In this document: positions 6,896 to 13,718 of the stretch, piece after piece
How positions within the stretch are numbered: the stretch's first letter is position 1
Layout of the letters: each line of letters opens with the position of its first letter
NCBI GenBank assembly: GCA_013316395.1
Contig: WSMU01000007.1
Span: forward strand, 1 to 28,742
Source: Alphaproteobacteria bacterium
Lineage (GTDB): Bacteria > Pseudomonadota > Alphaproteobacteria > Rs-D84
Direction: 5' to 3'
DNA: 28,742 nt
Position numbers and translations under genes: made by a program
The notes under the pieces: generated by a model
What the model saw: the letters and a program-made list of their open reading frames with translations, nothing else
Told to the model about the DNA's origin: nothing
The model's database searches: none

Positions 6896-8009
6896 CATCG
6901 TGCGCGGTATAATCATTTCTATAGTGCAGTGTATATGTTGCCTCGGCCGCGATTTTAGGGCCGTATATTGCAACGCCGCCACCCGCCCGCAGTTCTGTTC
7001 TGGCGGGGCTGTGTACGGGCATATCGTATGATTGTCCTGTTACCAGCCTTGTTTTTACGCGGTCTGTGCCATGGTTTATAATGTCATAACCCGCGCCGGC
7101 ATGCAGGCTGGGGCGGATAATGGCCCCGGTGGCGGCAAAGTTTACGCCAACATTGGCACGCGCATCCGCAGACAGTGTATTGTGCCACCATTTTTTAAAA
7201 TCCTGGGCGGCGGCATCAACATGTTTTTCCGATATCATTCGGGTATAGCGGATGCCAACCTGGGGTGTTAGGTACAGTCGCCCACGGTTCAGGGCAACAC
7301 CTGTATTTATTTGGCCAGAGTAAAAGTCGGTATTAAACGCTGTTTTATTCGCAACGCCGGCCACAGTTTTATCTATATCCCACTGGGTCTGGCCGGCCGT
7401 CAATGATGTATTCATATACCAGCCGCCTTCGCTCAGATATTTTGAGAACAGACTGATAATATTACTTTCTGCATCGACATGCAGCGGCATATCATGGCTT
7501 TTCGACTTTGCGTATGTATATCCAACGCCAAAGGCCAGCCCATCCGTGACATAGGCGTACGCACTGGCGCCAGCGCCACCCGTTCTCATTTCAAAGTCAT
7601 CATTGCGGCCATGCTCATACTTGTCTGTTTCGCCAATTCCGCGTGCATTTACGATAAAATTCTGAAAGTTGCCGCCACGTCGTGAAATCAGCGGTGTATC
7701 GATTATATCGTATGCGGCATCCAAATGCCGGTGTGTTTGATAAATAGTCATCGCGGTATGGTTATAGGCCAATACCGACATCACATCATACAGACGTGCG
7801 TTGTTTGCCTCGTTATTAAGTGCGGACATTCGTGCGGCAATTGCACCGCCACGCATTGGGGTGCCAATAACACTGTCCCAGGCATCGGCGGCATTTATTA
7901 GATACTTAGGGGCTGTTTTATGCAGTGCTATTGCATTGCCCAATGGTGTGGTCGCCCCATGCGCGGCGCCGGTGAAAACAAGCATGGCAAATATATAAAT
8001 TTTTTTCAT
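6867..8009 (-). CDS. Outer-membrane beta-barrel, autotransporter-domain-like
   Basis: A 380-residue protein. From ATG 8009 there is a clear Sec signal (Met-Lys-Lys, hydrophobic core I-Y-I-F-A-M-L-V-F, cleavage near A-A-H-G-A). About 100 residues of passenger or plug follow, then roughly 250 residues of alternating amphipathic strands rich in Gly, Tyr and Ala, ending in A-L-K-I-A-F. A terminal aromatic residue after alternating hydrophobics is the BAM recognition signature. This matches the autotransporter barrel superfamily, but the passenger is very short, so it may be a plain barrel adhesin or porin-like protein rather than a secretor. No catalytic motif is seen. GGGGCGAG upstream of 8009 may serve as ribosome site. 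The gene is divergent from htpX and its end overlaps the Smr gene. Confidence 0.75.
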   Translation of the reverse strand: MKKIYIFAMLVFTGAAHGATTPLGNAIALHKTAPKYLINAADAWDSVIGTPMRGGAIAARMSALNNEANNARLYDVMSVLAYNHTAMTIYQTHRHLDAAYDIIDTPLISRRGGNFQNFIVNARGIGETDKYEHGRNDDFEMRTGGAGASAYAYVTDGLAFGVGYTYAKSKSHDMPLHVDAESNIISLFSKYLSEGGWYMNTSLTAGQTQWDIDKTVAGVANKTAFNTDFYSGQINTGVALNRGRLYLTPQVGIRYTRMISEKHVDAAAQDFKKWWHNTLSADARANVGVNFAATGAIIRPSLHAGAGYDIINHGTDRVKTRLVTGQSYDMPVHSPARTELRAGGGVAIYGPKIAAEATYTLHYRNDYTAHDVRAALKIAF

Positions 8010-8029
8010 GACTCGCCCCGTTTTTTGTT

Positions 8030-8035
8030 TATAAT
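8030..8035 (+). promoter_or_regulatory. Possible -10 box for htpX
   Basis: TATAAT on the plus strand, about 40 nt before the htpX ATG, with AGGAA (8061-8065) as ribosome site in the leader. No convincing -35 is visible at the right distance. The opposite strand reads TATTAT (8036-8031), a possible -10 for the outer-membrane gene. Confidence 0.35.
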
Positions 8036-8074
8036 ACGAGCGGCCCGTCCCGATTTTAACAGGAACCATTTGCT

Positions 8075-9001
8075 ATGAAGAAAGTCAAGACTGTATATGA
8101 CCATATCCGCAGTAATAATATCAAGACAATCATTTTGGTTGCGCTGTTCCCAATTATATTTATTGCGCTGGTATTTTTGTTCGCTTGGATTGTTGTGCCT
8201 GCGGCCGATGCGGTGCGTGTTGCGGCCGGTGTTGCGTTGCCAACTATGATAGGATGCTTGATTTGGATGGGGATTTCATGGGCTTTTGGTGATTCAATGA
8301 TGCTAAGTGTTGCAGGCGCCAAAGAAATACATGACACAGACCCCGCTAATCGTCAGATTTTTCGCAGTGTTGAAAATGTTGCACTGGCGGCCGGATTGCC
8401 CACACCCCGCGTTTATATAATCGAAGACGACAGTATGAACGCCTTTGCTACTGGGCGCGGCCCGCGGGATGCATCTGTGGCGTTGACGCGCGGGATAATA
8501 AAGCGCCTTGACCGGCTTGAACTCGAAGGGGTAATTGCGCATGAAATGGCACACATTGGTAATCGTGACATCCGCCTGGATATGCTGTTGATAACAGGTG
8601 TCGGTGTAACGGTTTTTGCCGCCGATATTTTGCTGCGCGTAATCGCCAGCGGTGGCGCCCGTAATGATGATAACAAATCATCTGGTGCGGTTTTAATGAT
8701 GGTATGGCTGGCGTTTATGGTTTTTAATTTCTTAATAACCCCATTGTTGCGCATGGCGATATCGCGTAATCGTGAATATGCGGCTGATGCCACCGGCGCC
8801 CAGATTACGCGCAATCCGGCGGCCTTGGCGTCGGCATTGCGGAAAATTACAACGGATTCACGTGTTGAATGCCTGGACAAGGTAAAGGCGATGTCGGCAA
8901 TGTGCATTGCCAATCCGCGTGGTCCGCGTGAATTTATTGGCGATATGTTGGCGACGCATCCGCCGGTGGAAAAACGTATAGCGCGTCTGGAATCAATGTA
9001 A
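8075..9001 (+). CDS. htpX: HtpX zinc metalloprotease
   Basis: Integral inner-membrane endoprotease (M48 family) that degrades misfolded membrane proteins, partly overlapping FtsH in role. The 308-residue length is close to E. coli (293). Two N-terminal TM helices (about 18-41 and 51-71) precede the active site H-E-M-A-H (His156, Glu157, His160) with N-R-D following; the third ligand Glu235 is in R-E-Y-A-A-D, and two further TM segments lie around 171-190 and 205-226. All catalytic residues are intact. ATG 8075 has AGGAA about 9 nt upstream. Thymidine kinase follows 19 bp later, so the two may be co-transcribed. Confidence 0.93.
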   Translation: MKKVKTVYDHIRSNNIKTIILVALFPIIFIALVFLFAWIVVPAADAVRVAAGVALPTMIGCLIWMGISWAFGDSMMLSVAGAKEIHDTDPANRQIFRSVENVALAAGLPTPRVYIIEDDSMNAFATGRGPRDASVALTRGIIKRLDRLELEGVIAHEMAHIGNRDIRLDMLLITGVGVTVFAADILLRVIASGGARNDDNKSSGAVLMMVWLAFMVFNFLITPLLRMAISRNREYAADATGAQITRNPAALASALRKITTDSRVECLDKVKAMSAMCIANPRGPREFIGDMLATHPPVEKRIARLESM

Positions 9002-9020
9002 AAAAATAAGGGAAACAAAC

Positions 9021-9602
9021 ATGGCAAAACTGCATTTTCATTACGGCACAATGGGCAGCTCTAAATCCGCCCAGTTGATTATCAACAGCTACAATCTAAA
9101 TAGTCAGGGTAAAAAGACTGAAATTATAAAGCCGCAAATAGATAATCGCTTTAGTCAAAATCAGGTAAATTCTCGTATTGGGATATCGGCCGATGCAACG
9201 GTTTTAAAAGATTTGAATAACTATAAGCCGTCTGCGGACACCCAGATGGTATTGGTTGACGAGATACAGTTCTTTACTCCGGCAGATGTTGATATTCTTG
9301 TGCGTATTGCCGATACTACGCCGACGATTGTAATGTGCTATGGCCTTATGGTTGACAGTAACGAGCAAATATTCCCCGCGTCACGTCGTTTGATAGAAGT
9401 GGGGGCCAAGTTGCATCGTATGGAATCCATGTGCCAGATGCCGGGCTGTATGCATTTGTCTTCGCATCACTTGCGCTTTGATGCGTCGGGGCGTGTTATT
9501 CGTGCCGGTGCCCAGATTTCTGTTGGGGATACCAATTTTAAATCTGTCTGCCGCCAGCATTTTAACGAAATTTACCACGGCAGGAATGAAAAGACAAAGT
9601 AG
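9021..9602 (+). CDS. tdk: Thymidine kinase, type II
   Basis: Phosphorylates thymidine (and deoxyuridine) with ATP for the dTTP salvage pathway. The 193-residue protein is the usual size. The P-loop at 9-16 reads G-T-M-G-S-S-K-S, in place of the common G-x-M-F-x-G-K-S, keeping the Gly and Lys-Ser that bind ATP. Also visible are D-E-I-Q-F-F (Walker B-like with the catalytic acid region) and a zinc-binding lasso region with C-Q-M-P-G-C and, near the C-terminus, V-C-R-Q-H. AGGGA lies 7 nt before ATG 9021. It follows htpX closely. Downstream is the tRNA-Arg promoter, with no terminator between them. Confidence 0.92.
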   Translation: MAKLHFHYGTMGSSKSAQLIINSYNLNSQGKKTEIIKPQIDNRFSQNQVNSRIGISADATVLKDLNNYKPSADTQMVLVDEIQFFTPADVDILVRIADTTPTIVMCYGLMVDSNEQIFPASRRLIEVGAKLHRMESMCQMPGCMHLSSHHLRFDASGRVIRAGAQISVGDTNFKSVCRQHFNEIYHGRNEKTK

Positions 9603-9615
9603 TGAACATTTTTAC

Positions 9616-9643
9616 TTGCAATTTGAATAAATAGGTATAAAAT
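9616..9643 (+). promoter_or_regulatory. Promoter of tRNA-Arg
   Basis: TTGCAA (9616-9621), 16-bp spacer, TAAAAT (9638-9643), start predicted about 9650, five bases before the mature tRNA. The octamer TACTTGCA and the 16-bp spacing recur in front of tRNA-Gly (20731-20758). Confidence 0.65.
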
Positions 9644-9654
9644 GTAACAACGTT

Positions 9655-9731
9655 GCGTCCATGGCTCAATTGGATAGAGCATCTGACTACGGATCAGAAG
9701 GTTGGGGGTTCGAATCCTCCTGGACGCGCCA
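9655..9731 (+). tRNA. tRNA-Arg (anticodon ACG)
   Basis: Complete cloverleaf: acceptor GCGTCCA (9655-9661) with TGGACGC (9721-9727), D stem GCTC/GAGC, anticodon stem TCTGA/TCAGA with loop CTACGGA and anticodon ACG at 9689-9691, T stem GGGGG/CCTCC with TTCGAAT loop, discriminator G, and encoded CCA at 9729-9731. A34 would be edited to inosine to read CGU, CGC and CGA. A terminator follows at once, so this is a single-tRNA unit. Confidence 0.97.
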
Positions 9732-9739
9732 TAAGTTTA

Positions 9740-9764
9740 AATCGGCTGTCATGGCCGATTTTTT
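9740..9764 (+). terminator. Terminator after tRNA-Arg
   Basis: Perfect 7-bp stem AATCGGC/GCCGATT (9740-9746 and 9754-9760) with 7-nt loop and T run. Confidence 0.85.
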
Positions 9765-9785
9765 CATAACCAGCGGAGTATAGCT

Positions 9786-10133
9786 ATGGCATCCAGCAAG
9801 GAATTTATTGATTTTGTCTCAGACCAGGTTGCATCGGCATGTGATGATATACGTTATCGCAAAATGTTTGGGGACTACATGCTGTATTGTGCGGGTCGAC
9901 CGGTATTTTTGATTTGCGATGATACGGTATATGTAAAGCAGATTCCTGAAACAATGGCAATATTTTCGGCCCATGGCGTATCGCCGGATGCGGGTGTCCC
10001 GTATAATGGTGCCCGCCCGCATTGGATTTTAGATATTGAAAACATCGCCCTCAGCGTTGATATGGCACGTGAACTGGCGCGTGTATTGCCGTTGCCCCGG
10101 CCAAAGAAAAAGCCCACTCCAAAACAAATATAA
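9786..10133 (+). CDS. TfoX N-terminal-domain protein
   Basis: A 115-residue protein matching the TfoX/Sxy N-terminal domain alone: R-Y-R-K-M-F-G-D-Y-M-L-Y (about 24-35), the strand P-V-F-L-I-C-D-D-T-V-Y-V-K-Q (39-52) and a C-terminal helix, then a Pro/Lys tail. In gammaproteobacteria TfoX activates competence genes, but stand-alone N-domain proteins like this one are widespread and their role is not settled, so I do not assign a competence function. It lacks the C-terminal TfoX domain. The leader AGCGGAG lies about 10 nt before ATG 9786. Its stop is 4 bp from the end of the convergent Cys-rich gene, with no terminator between. Confidence 0.8.
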   Translation: MASSKEFIDFVSDQVASACDDIRYRKMFGDYMLYCAGRPVFLICDDTVYVKQIPETMAIFSAHGVSPDAGVPYNGARPHWILDIENIALSVDMARELARVLPLPRPKKKPTPKQI

Positions 10134-10137
10134 TATA

Positions 10138-10758
10138 TTAGTTCAGGTCAAGAGAGCCTTTTGTGAGATAATAGGGACATCTTTGTTCAAATACAAAAGT
10201 TCCGGTTTCATCTGTTGCAACACAGTCGGTATCGACATAGCATCCTGTTAATGTCTCTAAGACCATAGAAGTTGACGAACCTGTATGTGTCGCCAGGGAT
10301 TTGTCGCTTTTTGCATTACATTTGCCGTTATCAGACACTATCTTCAATGATATAGCAGGATCTGCGCAGTCTTTACATACGCCGGGTGTTGATGTTGCTT
10401 CTTGGCCGGATGGGCAGTTCGCATCCACACAGCTGCATACTGAATTGCTGGTATCGAATCCTACCCATGGGCCCAGCGTGCAGTTTGGGGGATTCGGGGT
10501 AATTGGATTACCAGTATCGGAACCATACTTACAGACACATTTCTTTAGCGCATTGTTATACATATAGTGCTGTGGACATGTTGGTACTTCGCCCTGGCCG
10601 ATGCCGCAATAATTTTCGTCGTATTCGCATCGTAGGCAGCCTGACCCGCTTGATAATACGCATTTATAACAATCGGCACATGTTGTTTCTGTTATGATGG
10701 CGTATGCCGGTGAAAATCCACCCAGTGCCGAAAAAAATCCGACGATTTTATTAGGCAT
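10138..10758 (-). CDS. Secreted Cys-rich protein with shared C-terminal module
   Basis: A 206-residue protein of unknown function from ATG 10758: short basic N-region, hydrophobic I-V-G-F-F-S-A-L-G-G-F, predicted cleavage after S-P-A-Y-A. The mature part has many Cys in C-x2-C pairs (C-A-D-C, C-L-R-C, C-K-D-C), suggesting an extracytoplasmic disulfide- or metal-stabilised fold. The C-terminus carries C-Y-x8-D-x-T-G-x3-F-x3-C, identical in spacing to the proteins at 11125 and 28229. An upstream in-frame ATG (10854) would add 32 residues and hide the signal peptide, and would sit on the promoter's predicted start point, so I prefer 10758 although it has no clear Shine-Dalgarno. Confidence 0.68.
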   Translation of the reverse strand: MPNKIVGFFSALGGFSPAYAIITETTCADCYKCVLSSGSGCLRCEYDENYCGIGQGEVPTCPQHYMYNNALKKCVCKYGSDTGNPITPNPPNCTLGPWVGFDTSNSVCSCVDANCPSGQEATSTPGVCKDCADPAISLKIVSDNGKCNAKSDKSLATHTGSSTSMVLETLTGCYVDTDCVATDETGTFVFEQRCPYYLTKGSLDLN

Positions 10759-10811
10759 AAAATGGGGTGAACAGATATGCAGAAAACTGGAGTTTATAAA
10801 AAAATAATGGG

Positions 10812-10940
10812 TGCTATGAAAATCGTCCCATTTTTTTAGGCGTATATTATACATCTATATTTTACCTATTTTCCGCCCCGTGCGCAATATAAATTATTAA
10901 ATCAATCACACCCGCGGGTCGATTATTTTCATAAGGTTTT
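10812..10940 (-). promoter_or_regulatory. Promoter region of the Cys-rich gene, with inverted repeat
   Basis: Promoter facing the gene: TTGCGC (10887-10882), 17-bp spacer, TAAAAT (10864-10859) on the minus strand, predicted start about 10852. It lies between two inverted, imperfect copies of GGG-A/T-CGATT followed by TTTTCATA: one near 10816-10829 (read on minus) and one near 10916-10933 (read on plus). Part of the gene-side arm, GCCTAAAAAAA on the minus strand, matches the block upstream of the gene at 28229. Compared with the blocks at 4283 and 10982, the promoter here points toward its gene. Confidence 0.4.
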
Positions 10941-10981
10941 TATCCCAGACTGAAAAAAATTATAACGTCTTGAAAATTCTT

Positions 10982-11103
10982 AATAAAAAAGCGATTTTGC
11001 GTGCCGAATCTAAGTGTACGTTTAATTTAGCTATAACTTTAACTCGCAAAATCAGCCTTTGTCAAGGCGGTTTTATGCCGAAAAAAATCGTAGGTTTTTA
11101 TGC
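10982..11103. promoter_or_regulatory. Conserved block upstream of Cys-rich gene at 11125, outward promoter
   Basis: Shares order and spacing with 4283-4388. Minus-strand promoter pointing away from the gene at 11125: TTGACA (11065-11060), 18-bp spacer, TAAAGT (11041-11036). Gene-side arm ATGCCGAA...AATCG...GGTTTTTAT (11075-11101); far arm AATAAAAAAGCGATTTT (10982-10998). A plus-strand promoter toward the gene is also possible: TTGCGT (10997-11002), 18-bp spacer, TTTAAT (11021-11026). The outward promoter could serve the minus-strand gene ending at 10138, about 270 nt away. Confidence 0.45.
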
Positions 11104-11124
11104 GTAAAATAAAAAGGGAAGGGG

Positions 11125-11421
11125 ATGAATAAAAGGTTTTTGTTCTATATTTGCGTGGCAACGTTTGTCGCCTTGGCTGGGGATAGGGCGTACGGTGCCA
11201 TAATGTGCAAAGTATATAGTTGTAATGTCGGGTACTATGCCACAGAGTATTCCTGTCCCAGATGTCCGTCATTGGCGCGTGCCGATGGCGGCACGCAGTA
11301 TGGAACAACGCCGTCGGCCGGGATGTCGGATATTACCGCATGCTATGTCCCGAGGGGTGTTAAGTACAAAGATGCCACCGGCGAGTTTGAATTCACATCA
11401 AATTGTAATTATTCACGATAA
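11125..11421 (+). CDS. Small secreted Cys-rich protein with shared C-terminal module
   Basis: A 98-residue protein with a strong Sec signal (Met-Asn-Lys-Arg, F-L-F-Y-I-C-V-A-T-F-V-A-L-A, cleavage near R-A-Y-G-A). The mature protein is about 75 residues with C-x3-S-C-N-V-G-Y-Y, then C-P-R-C-P-S, and ends in the module I-T-x-C-Y-x8-D-x-T-G-x3-F-x3-C-N-Y. Function unknown. This is the smallest member of the family and looks like a minimal module unit: signal peptide, a CxxC cluster and the C-terminal module. AAGGGAAGGGG precedes ATG 11125. It is followed 16 bp later by another secreted Cys-rich gene on the same strand. Confidence 0.75.
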   Translation: MNKRFLFYICVATFVALAGDRAYGAIMCKVYSCNVGYYATEYSCPRCPSLARADGGTQYGTTPSAGMSDITACYVPRGVKYKDATGEFEFTSNCNYSR

Positions 11422-11437
11422 AAAAGGGGGGGCAATA

Positions 11438-11986
11438 ATGGCAAAACAGATAAAAAGTTTTTGGCTAAAGCTAACAGCCTGTTTTCTAACATTGTATTTT
11501 GCGCCGCTTGGGCATTTTATAATGTCATTGTTTGGCGGGCGCACCACCGACGGCAATGCCTATGCGGGAACGATTATTTGTGACGGGCTGTCAATGGAGT
11601 GTGGCGGAAAGAGTGGTACATATACTGACGGGGATTTTGTGCAGTGTACATGTACAACAGATTCGTCAAAAGTATATGATATTCAGTGTATTTACGGGAG
11701 AGATAGTAGCCTGCCGCATGAACAGACCCAGTCGGTATGGGGCAATGCTTCCGCCTGTTATTATCGAGATGCTTGTTCGCCAAATGGCTTTACCCAGGAT
11801 TGCAGCAATTCTAAACAATATTGCACCAAAACATGCACAAACGGGCGCTGGGGGCCGTCGGTGTGGGGTAATTGTAAATCGGGATATGTAAAGATTAACA
11901 ATGCATGTACTGCGGAATGTTCTATTTCTAATGGCAAAGGATATGAATATGAGGAATCATCTTCATCATCGTCTTCTGAAGGCTAA
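11438..11986 (+). CDS. Secreted Cys-rich protein with poly-Ser tail
   Basis: A 182-residue protein of unknown function. N-terminal signal or anchor: basic M-A-K-Q-I-K, long hydrophobic segment about 13-32 (A-C-F-L-T-L-Y-F), likely cut after N-A-Y-A. The mature region has about 16 Cys, including C-T-C and a stretch D-C-S-N-S-K-Q-Y-C-T-K-T-C-x-N-G-x-W with a W-G-x-C-K-S-G-Y motif. Such spacing recalls EGF- or TNFR-like Cys-rich repeats but I do not assign a fold. The last residues are seven Ser then Glu-Gly. It lacks the 22-residue module of its neighbours. GGGGGGG precedes ATG 11438. Its final 38 bp, the poly-Ser codons, overlap the next gene in a different frame. Confidence 0.65.
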   Translation: MAKQIKSFWLKLTACFLTLYFAPLGHFIMSLFGGRTTDGNAYAGTIICDGLSMECGGKSGTYTDGDFVQCTCTTDSSKVYDIQCIYGRDSSLPHEQTQSVWGNASACYYRDACSPNGFTQDCSNSKQYCTKTCTNGRWGPSVWGNCKSGYVKINNACTAECSISNGKGYEYEESSSSSSSEG

Positions 11987-12737
11987 TTTATTTGTTCCGG
12001 CGTTTGCTTATAATCGGCGACTGGATGCAAGGTTATGGGATTCGAATCTGCGGCTGCGGACGATGCCGTCAAATTCGCTGCAAATGATTGTATGGCACTA
12101 TATCGCATATATGCAAAATGCGGGCCTGCCTATAGATGATAATGATATTGTGGATATTTTTCTGCATGGTTCGACATCAAACTATTACTACGACGATACC
12201 AGTGATATTGACATCTGTATTGTTATGGATGTCGAGCGTTTATCTGCCGCACTGCGGGGGATAAATATCTATACGATAACCAAGGCACTTCAGATTGCAT
12301 GGATGCGTAAACATAAAATTCGTATATATGGTCGTGGCGTCGATATCAGCATTGTTGATGTCCGCCAGCCAAAATACGGCCCCGATGTGTACAAGGTTGG
12401 CCCCGCATATTCGTTGCCGCGTGATATGTGGCTGCGGCGGCCCGTGCGTATCGAAGACAAAGAAATCCGTGTTTTGCGGCGCCGCGCCCGGGAAATATAT
12501 CGCCGCTACAGACGGCTGTTCCGTGAATGTTATAAAAACAATATGTCTGATACATATCTTGACACATTCTTGTCACGGTTGTGGTCCGAGCGTCGTGATG
12601 CCTATGATCGTGCGCCGCTTCAGCCTATAACGCCCGAAACAATGGCGTTTAGAATGATGCGTCGCTGTGGCATATTAAACAAGATAAAAGAGCGTATGGA
12701 TAGAATTCGTAATAAAAATTTTACCCTGACGGTTTAG
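11949..12737 (+). CDS. Nucleotidyltransferase-fold protein, unknown substrate
   Basis: A 262-residue cytosolic, Arg-rich protein. The sequence F-L-H-G-S-T-S then ten residues later S-D-I-D-I-C-I-V is the MNT/Pol-beta-type nucleotidyltransferase signature (G-S-x9-D-x-D), and V-D-I-S-I-V-D about 65 residues downstream supplies the third carboxylate, so all three metal ligands appear present. It could transfer a nucleotide to a protein, RNA or small molecule. The C-terminal half is helical and basic (R-R-R-A-R-E-I-Y-R-R-Y-R-R), possibly RNA-binding. ATG 11949 has AAAGGA 7 nt upstream; earlier ATGs at 11901, 11931 and 11943 fit worse. There is no HEPN partner beside it, so an MNT-HEPN toxin-antitoxin pair is not supported. 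A terminator follows at 12742. Confidence 0.62.
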   Translation: MRNHLHHRLLKANLFVPAFAYNRRLDARLWDSNLRLRTMPSNSLQMIVWHYIAYMQNAGLPIDDNDIVDIFLHGSTSNYYYDDTSDIDICIVMDVERLSAALRGINIYTITKALQIAWMRKHKIRIYGRGVDISIVDVRQPKYGPDVYKVGPAYSLPRDMWLRRPVRIEDKEIRVLRRRAREIYRRYRRLFRECYKNNMSDTYLDTFLSRLWSERRDAYDRAPLQPITPETMAFRMMRRCGILNKIKERMDRIRNKNFTLTV

Positions 12738-12741
12738 GTAT

Positions 12742-12770
12742 AAAAAAATCCCCCGACCGGGGGATTTTTT
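12742..12770. terminator. Bidirectional terminator
   Basis: Stem TCCCCC/GGGGGA (12749-12754 and 12759-12764) with A run before and T run after. It serves both converging genes, at 11949 (plus) and 12781 (minus). Nearly the same stem recurs at 25581 and 26101. Confidence 0.88.
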
Positions 12771-12780
12771 GCATTGATTA

Positions 12781-13659
12781 TTAAATGCTGTCCGCGTTAA
12801 TCCAGCGACCGTTATGCAACAGTCCTGGCGCCATTCCCTCGTTGCTGCGCAGGGAATCGATAACACTGCGTGCCTGGGATGCATTCAAATCTACGATACG
12901 AACCTTGTACAGGTCACCTTCCTTTACAACAACCGCGTTGCCGTATGTGCGCATACGTGCCGCCATGGCGTTTGCACTGTCTTCGGAATACAGGGCGGCC
13001 AACTGTACGCTGTAATCGCCACTGGTTGCCGCTGGTGCCGGCGCCGGTGTTGTGGTTGTTTGAACCGTTACAGTTTCTGTTACGACCTGTGTCGGCTGAC
13101 TGGCGCCGATTGTCGCATTTTTAACCTGCATTGACTGGTCTGGGATAACCTGAACCTGAATCTTTGCCTGGCCGTTCATGCCAATTTGGCGTGCTGCTGC
13201 CGGTGACAGGTCCATAATACGGGTGTTAACAAACGGCCCACGATTGTTTACACGAACAATTACGGACTGACCGTTATCCAGATTGGTTACCCGCGCAATA
13301 GTCGGCAGCGGCAGCGTTTTGCTGGTCGCGACCATTTGGTTAACATCAAATGTTTCACCATTGCTGGTCTTTGTGCCATTTAATTCCGCAGGAATAATTC
13401 CGGCGATACCTGTTTGGTTATAGCTTAAATCTTCGACCGGGATGTACTGCACATCTTCGACCTTGTACGCGCTGCCGATATAGTATTTTGGTGCCGCCGC
13501 CAACAGGTATGCATTATTCAAAGACTGTGAATCCGTTGTTACCAACGTTTCTTCGCCAAAGCCGTCAGTGCCGTATGTCGCGGCGCCATCAGTGCCGTTT
13601 GTGCGCACGCATCCGGCCATTACAGTTGCAATAACTGCCAGGGAAACTATTTTTTTCAT
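12781..13659 (-). CDS. rlpA: RlpA-like lipoprotein with SPOR domain, catalytic residues replaced
   Basis: A 292-residue outer-membrane lipoprotein: signal with lipobox V-M-A-G-C (Cys17), a double-psi beta-barrel RlpA domain about 58-172, a Thr/Pro/Ala-rich linker 185-212, and a C-terminal SPOR domain about 213-290 that binds denuded septal glycan. RlpA enzymes cut such strands during division. Here the motif normally T-A-A-H-K-T-L-P-L reads V-A-T-S-K-T-L-P-L (Ser113 for His) and V-N-D-R-G-P-F reads V-N-N-R-G-P-F (Asn139 for Asp), and the usual A-S-W-Y-G is absent. The His and Asp are the residues implicated in catalysis, so this copy is probably a binding protein, not an enzyme. ATG 13659 has a textbook AAGGAG. 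The gene lies 59 bp behind murJ, probably in its operon. Confidence 0.85.
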   Translation of the reverse strand: MKKIVSLAVIATVMAGCVRTNGTDGAATYGTDGFGEETLVTTDSQSLNNAYLLAAAPKYYIGSAYKVEDVQYIPVEDLSYNQTGIAGIIPAELNGTKTSNGETFDVNQMVATSKTLPLPTIARVTNLDNGQSVIVRVNNRGPFVNTRIMDLSPAAARQIGMNGQAKIQVQVIPDQSMQVKNATIGASQPTQVVTETVTVQTTTTPAPAPAATSGDYSVQLAALYSEDSANAMAARMRTYGNAVVVKEGDLYKVRIVDLNASQARSVIDSLRSNEGMAPGLLHNGRWINADSI

Positions 13660-13718
13660 GGTAGAACTCCTTACATTCTTAATGTAAATTTTATCATATA
13701 AAAAGTCCGGTTTCAACT

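Noticed and set aside
9786..10133. Competence regulator TfoX/Sxy
   Set aside because: Only the N-terminal domain is present; the C-terminal domain is missing and no competence genes are nearby.
11949..12737. MNT-HEPN toxin-antitoxin system
   Set aside because: Only the nucleotidyltransferase side is present; no HEPN R-x4-6-H protein is adjacent.
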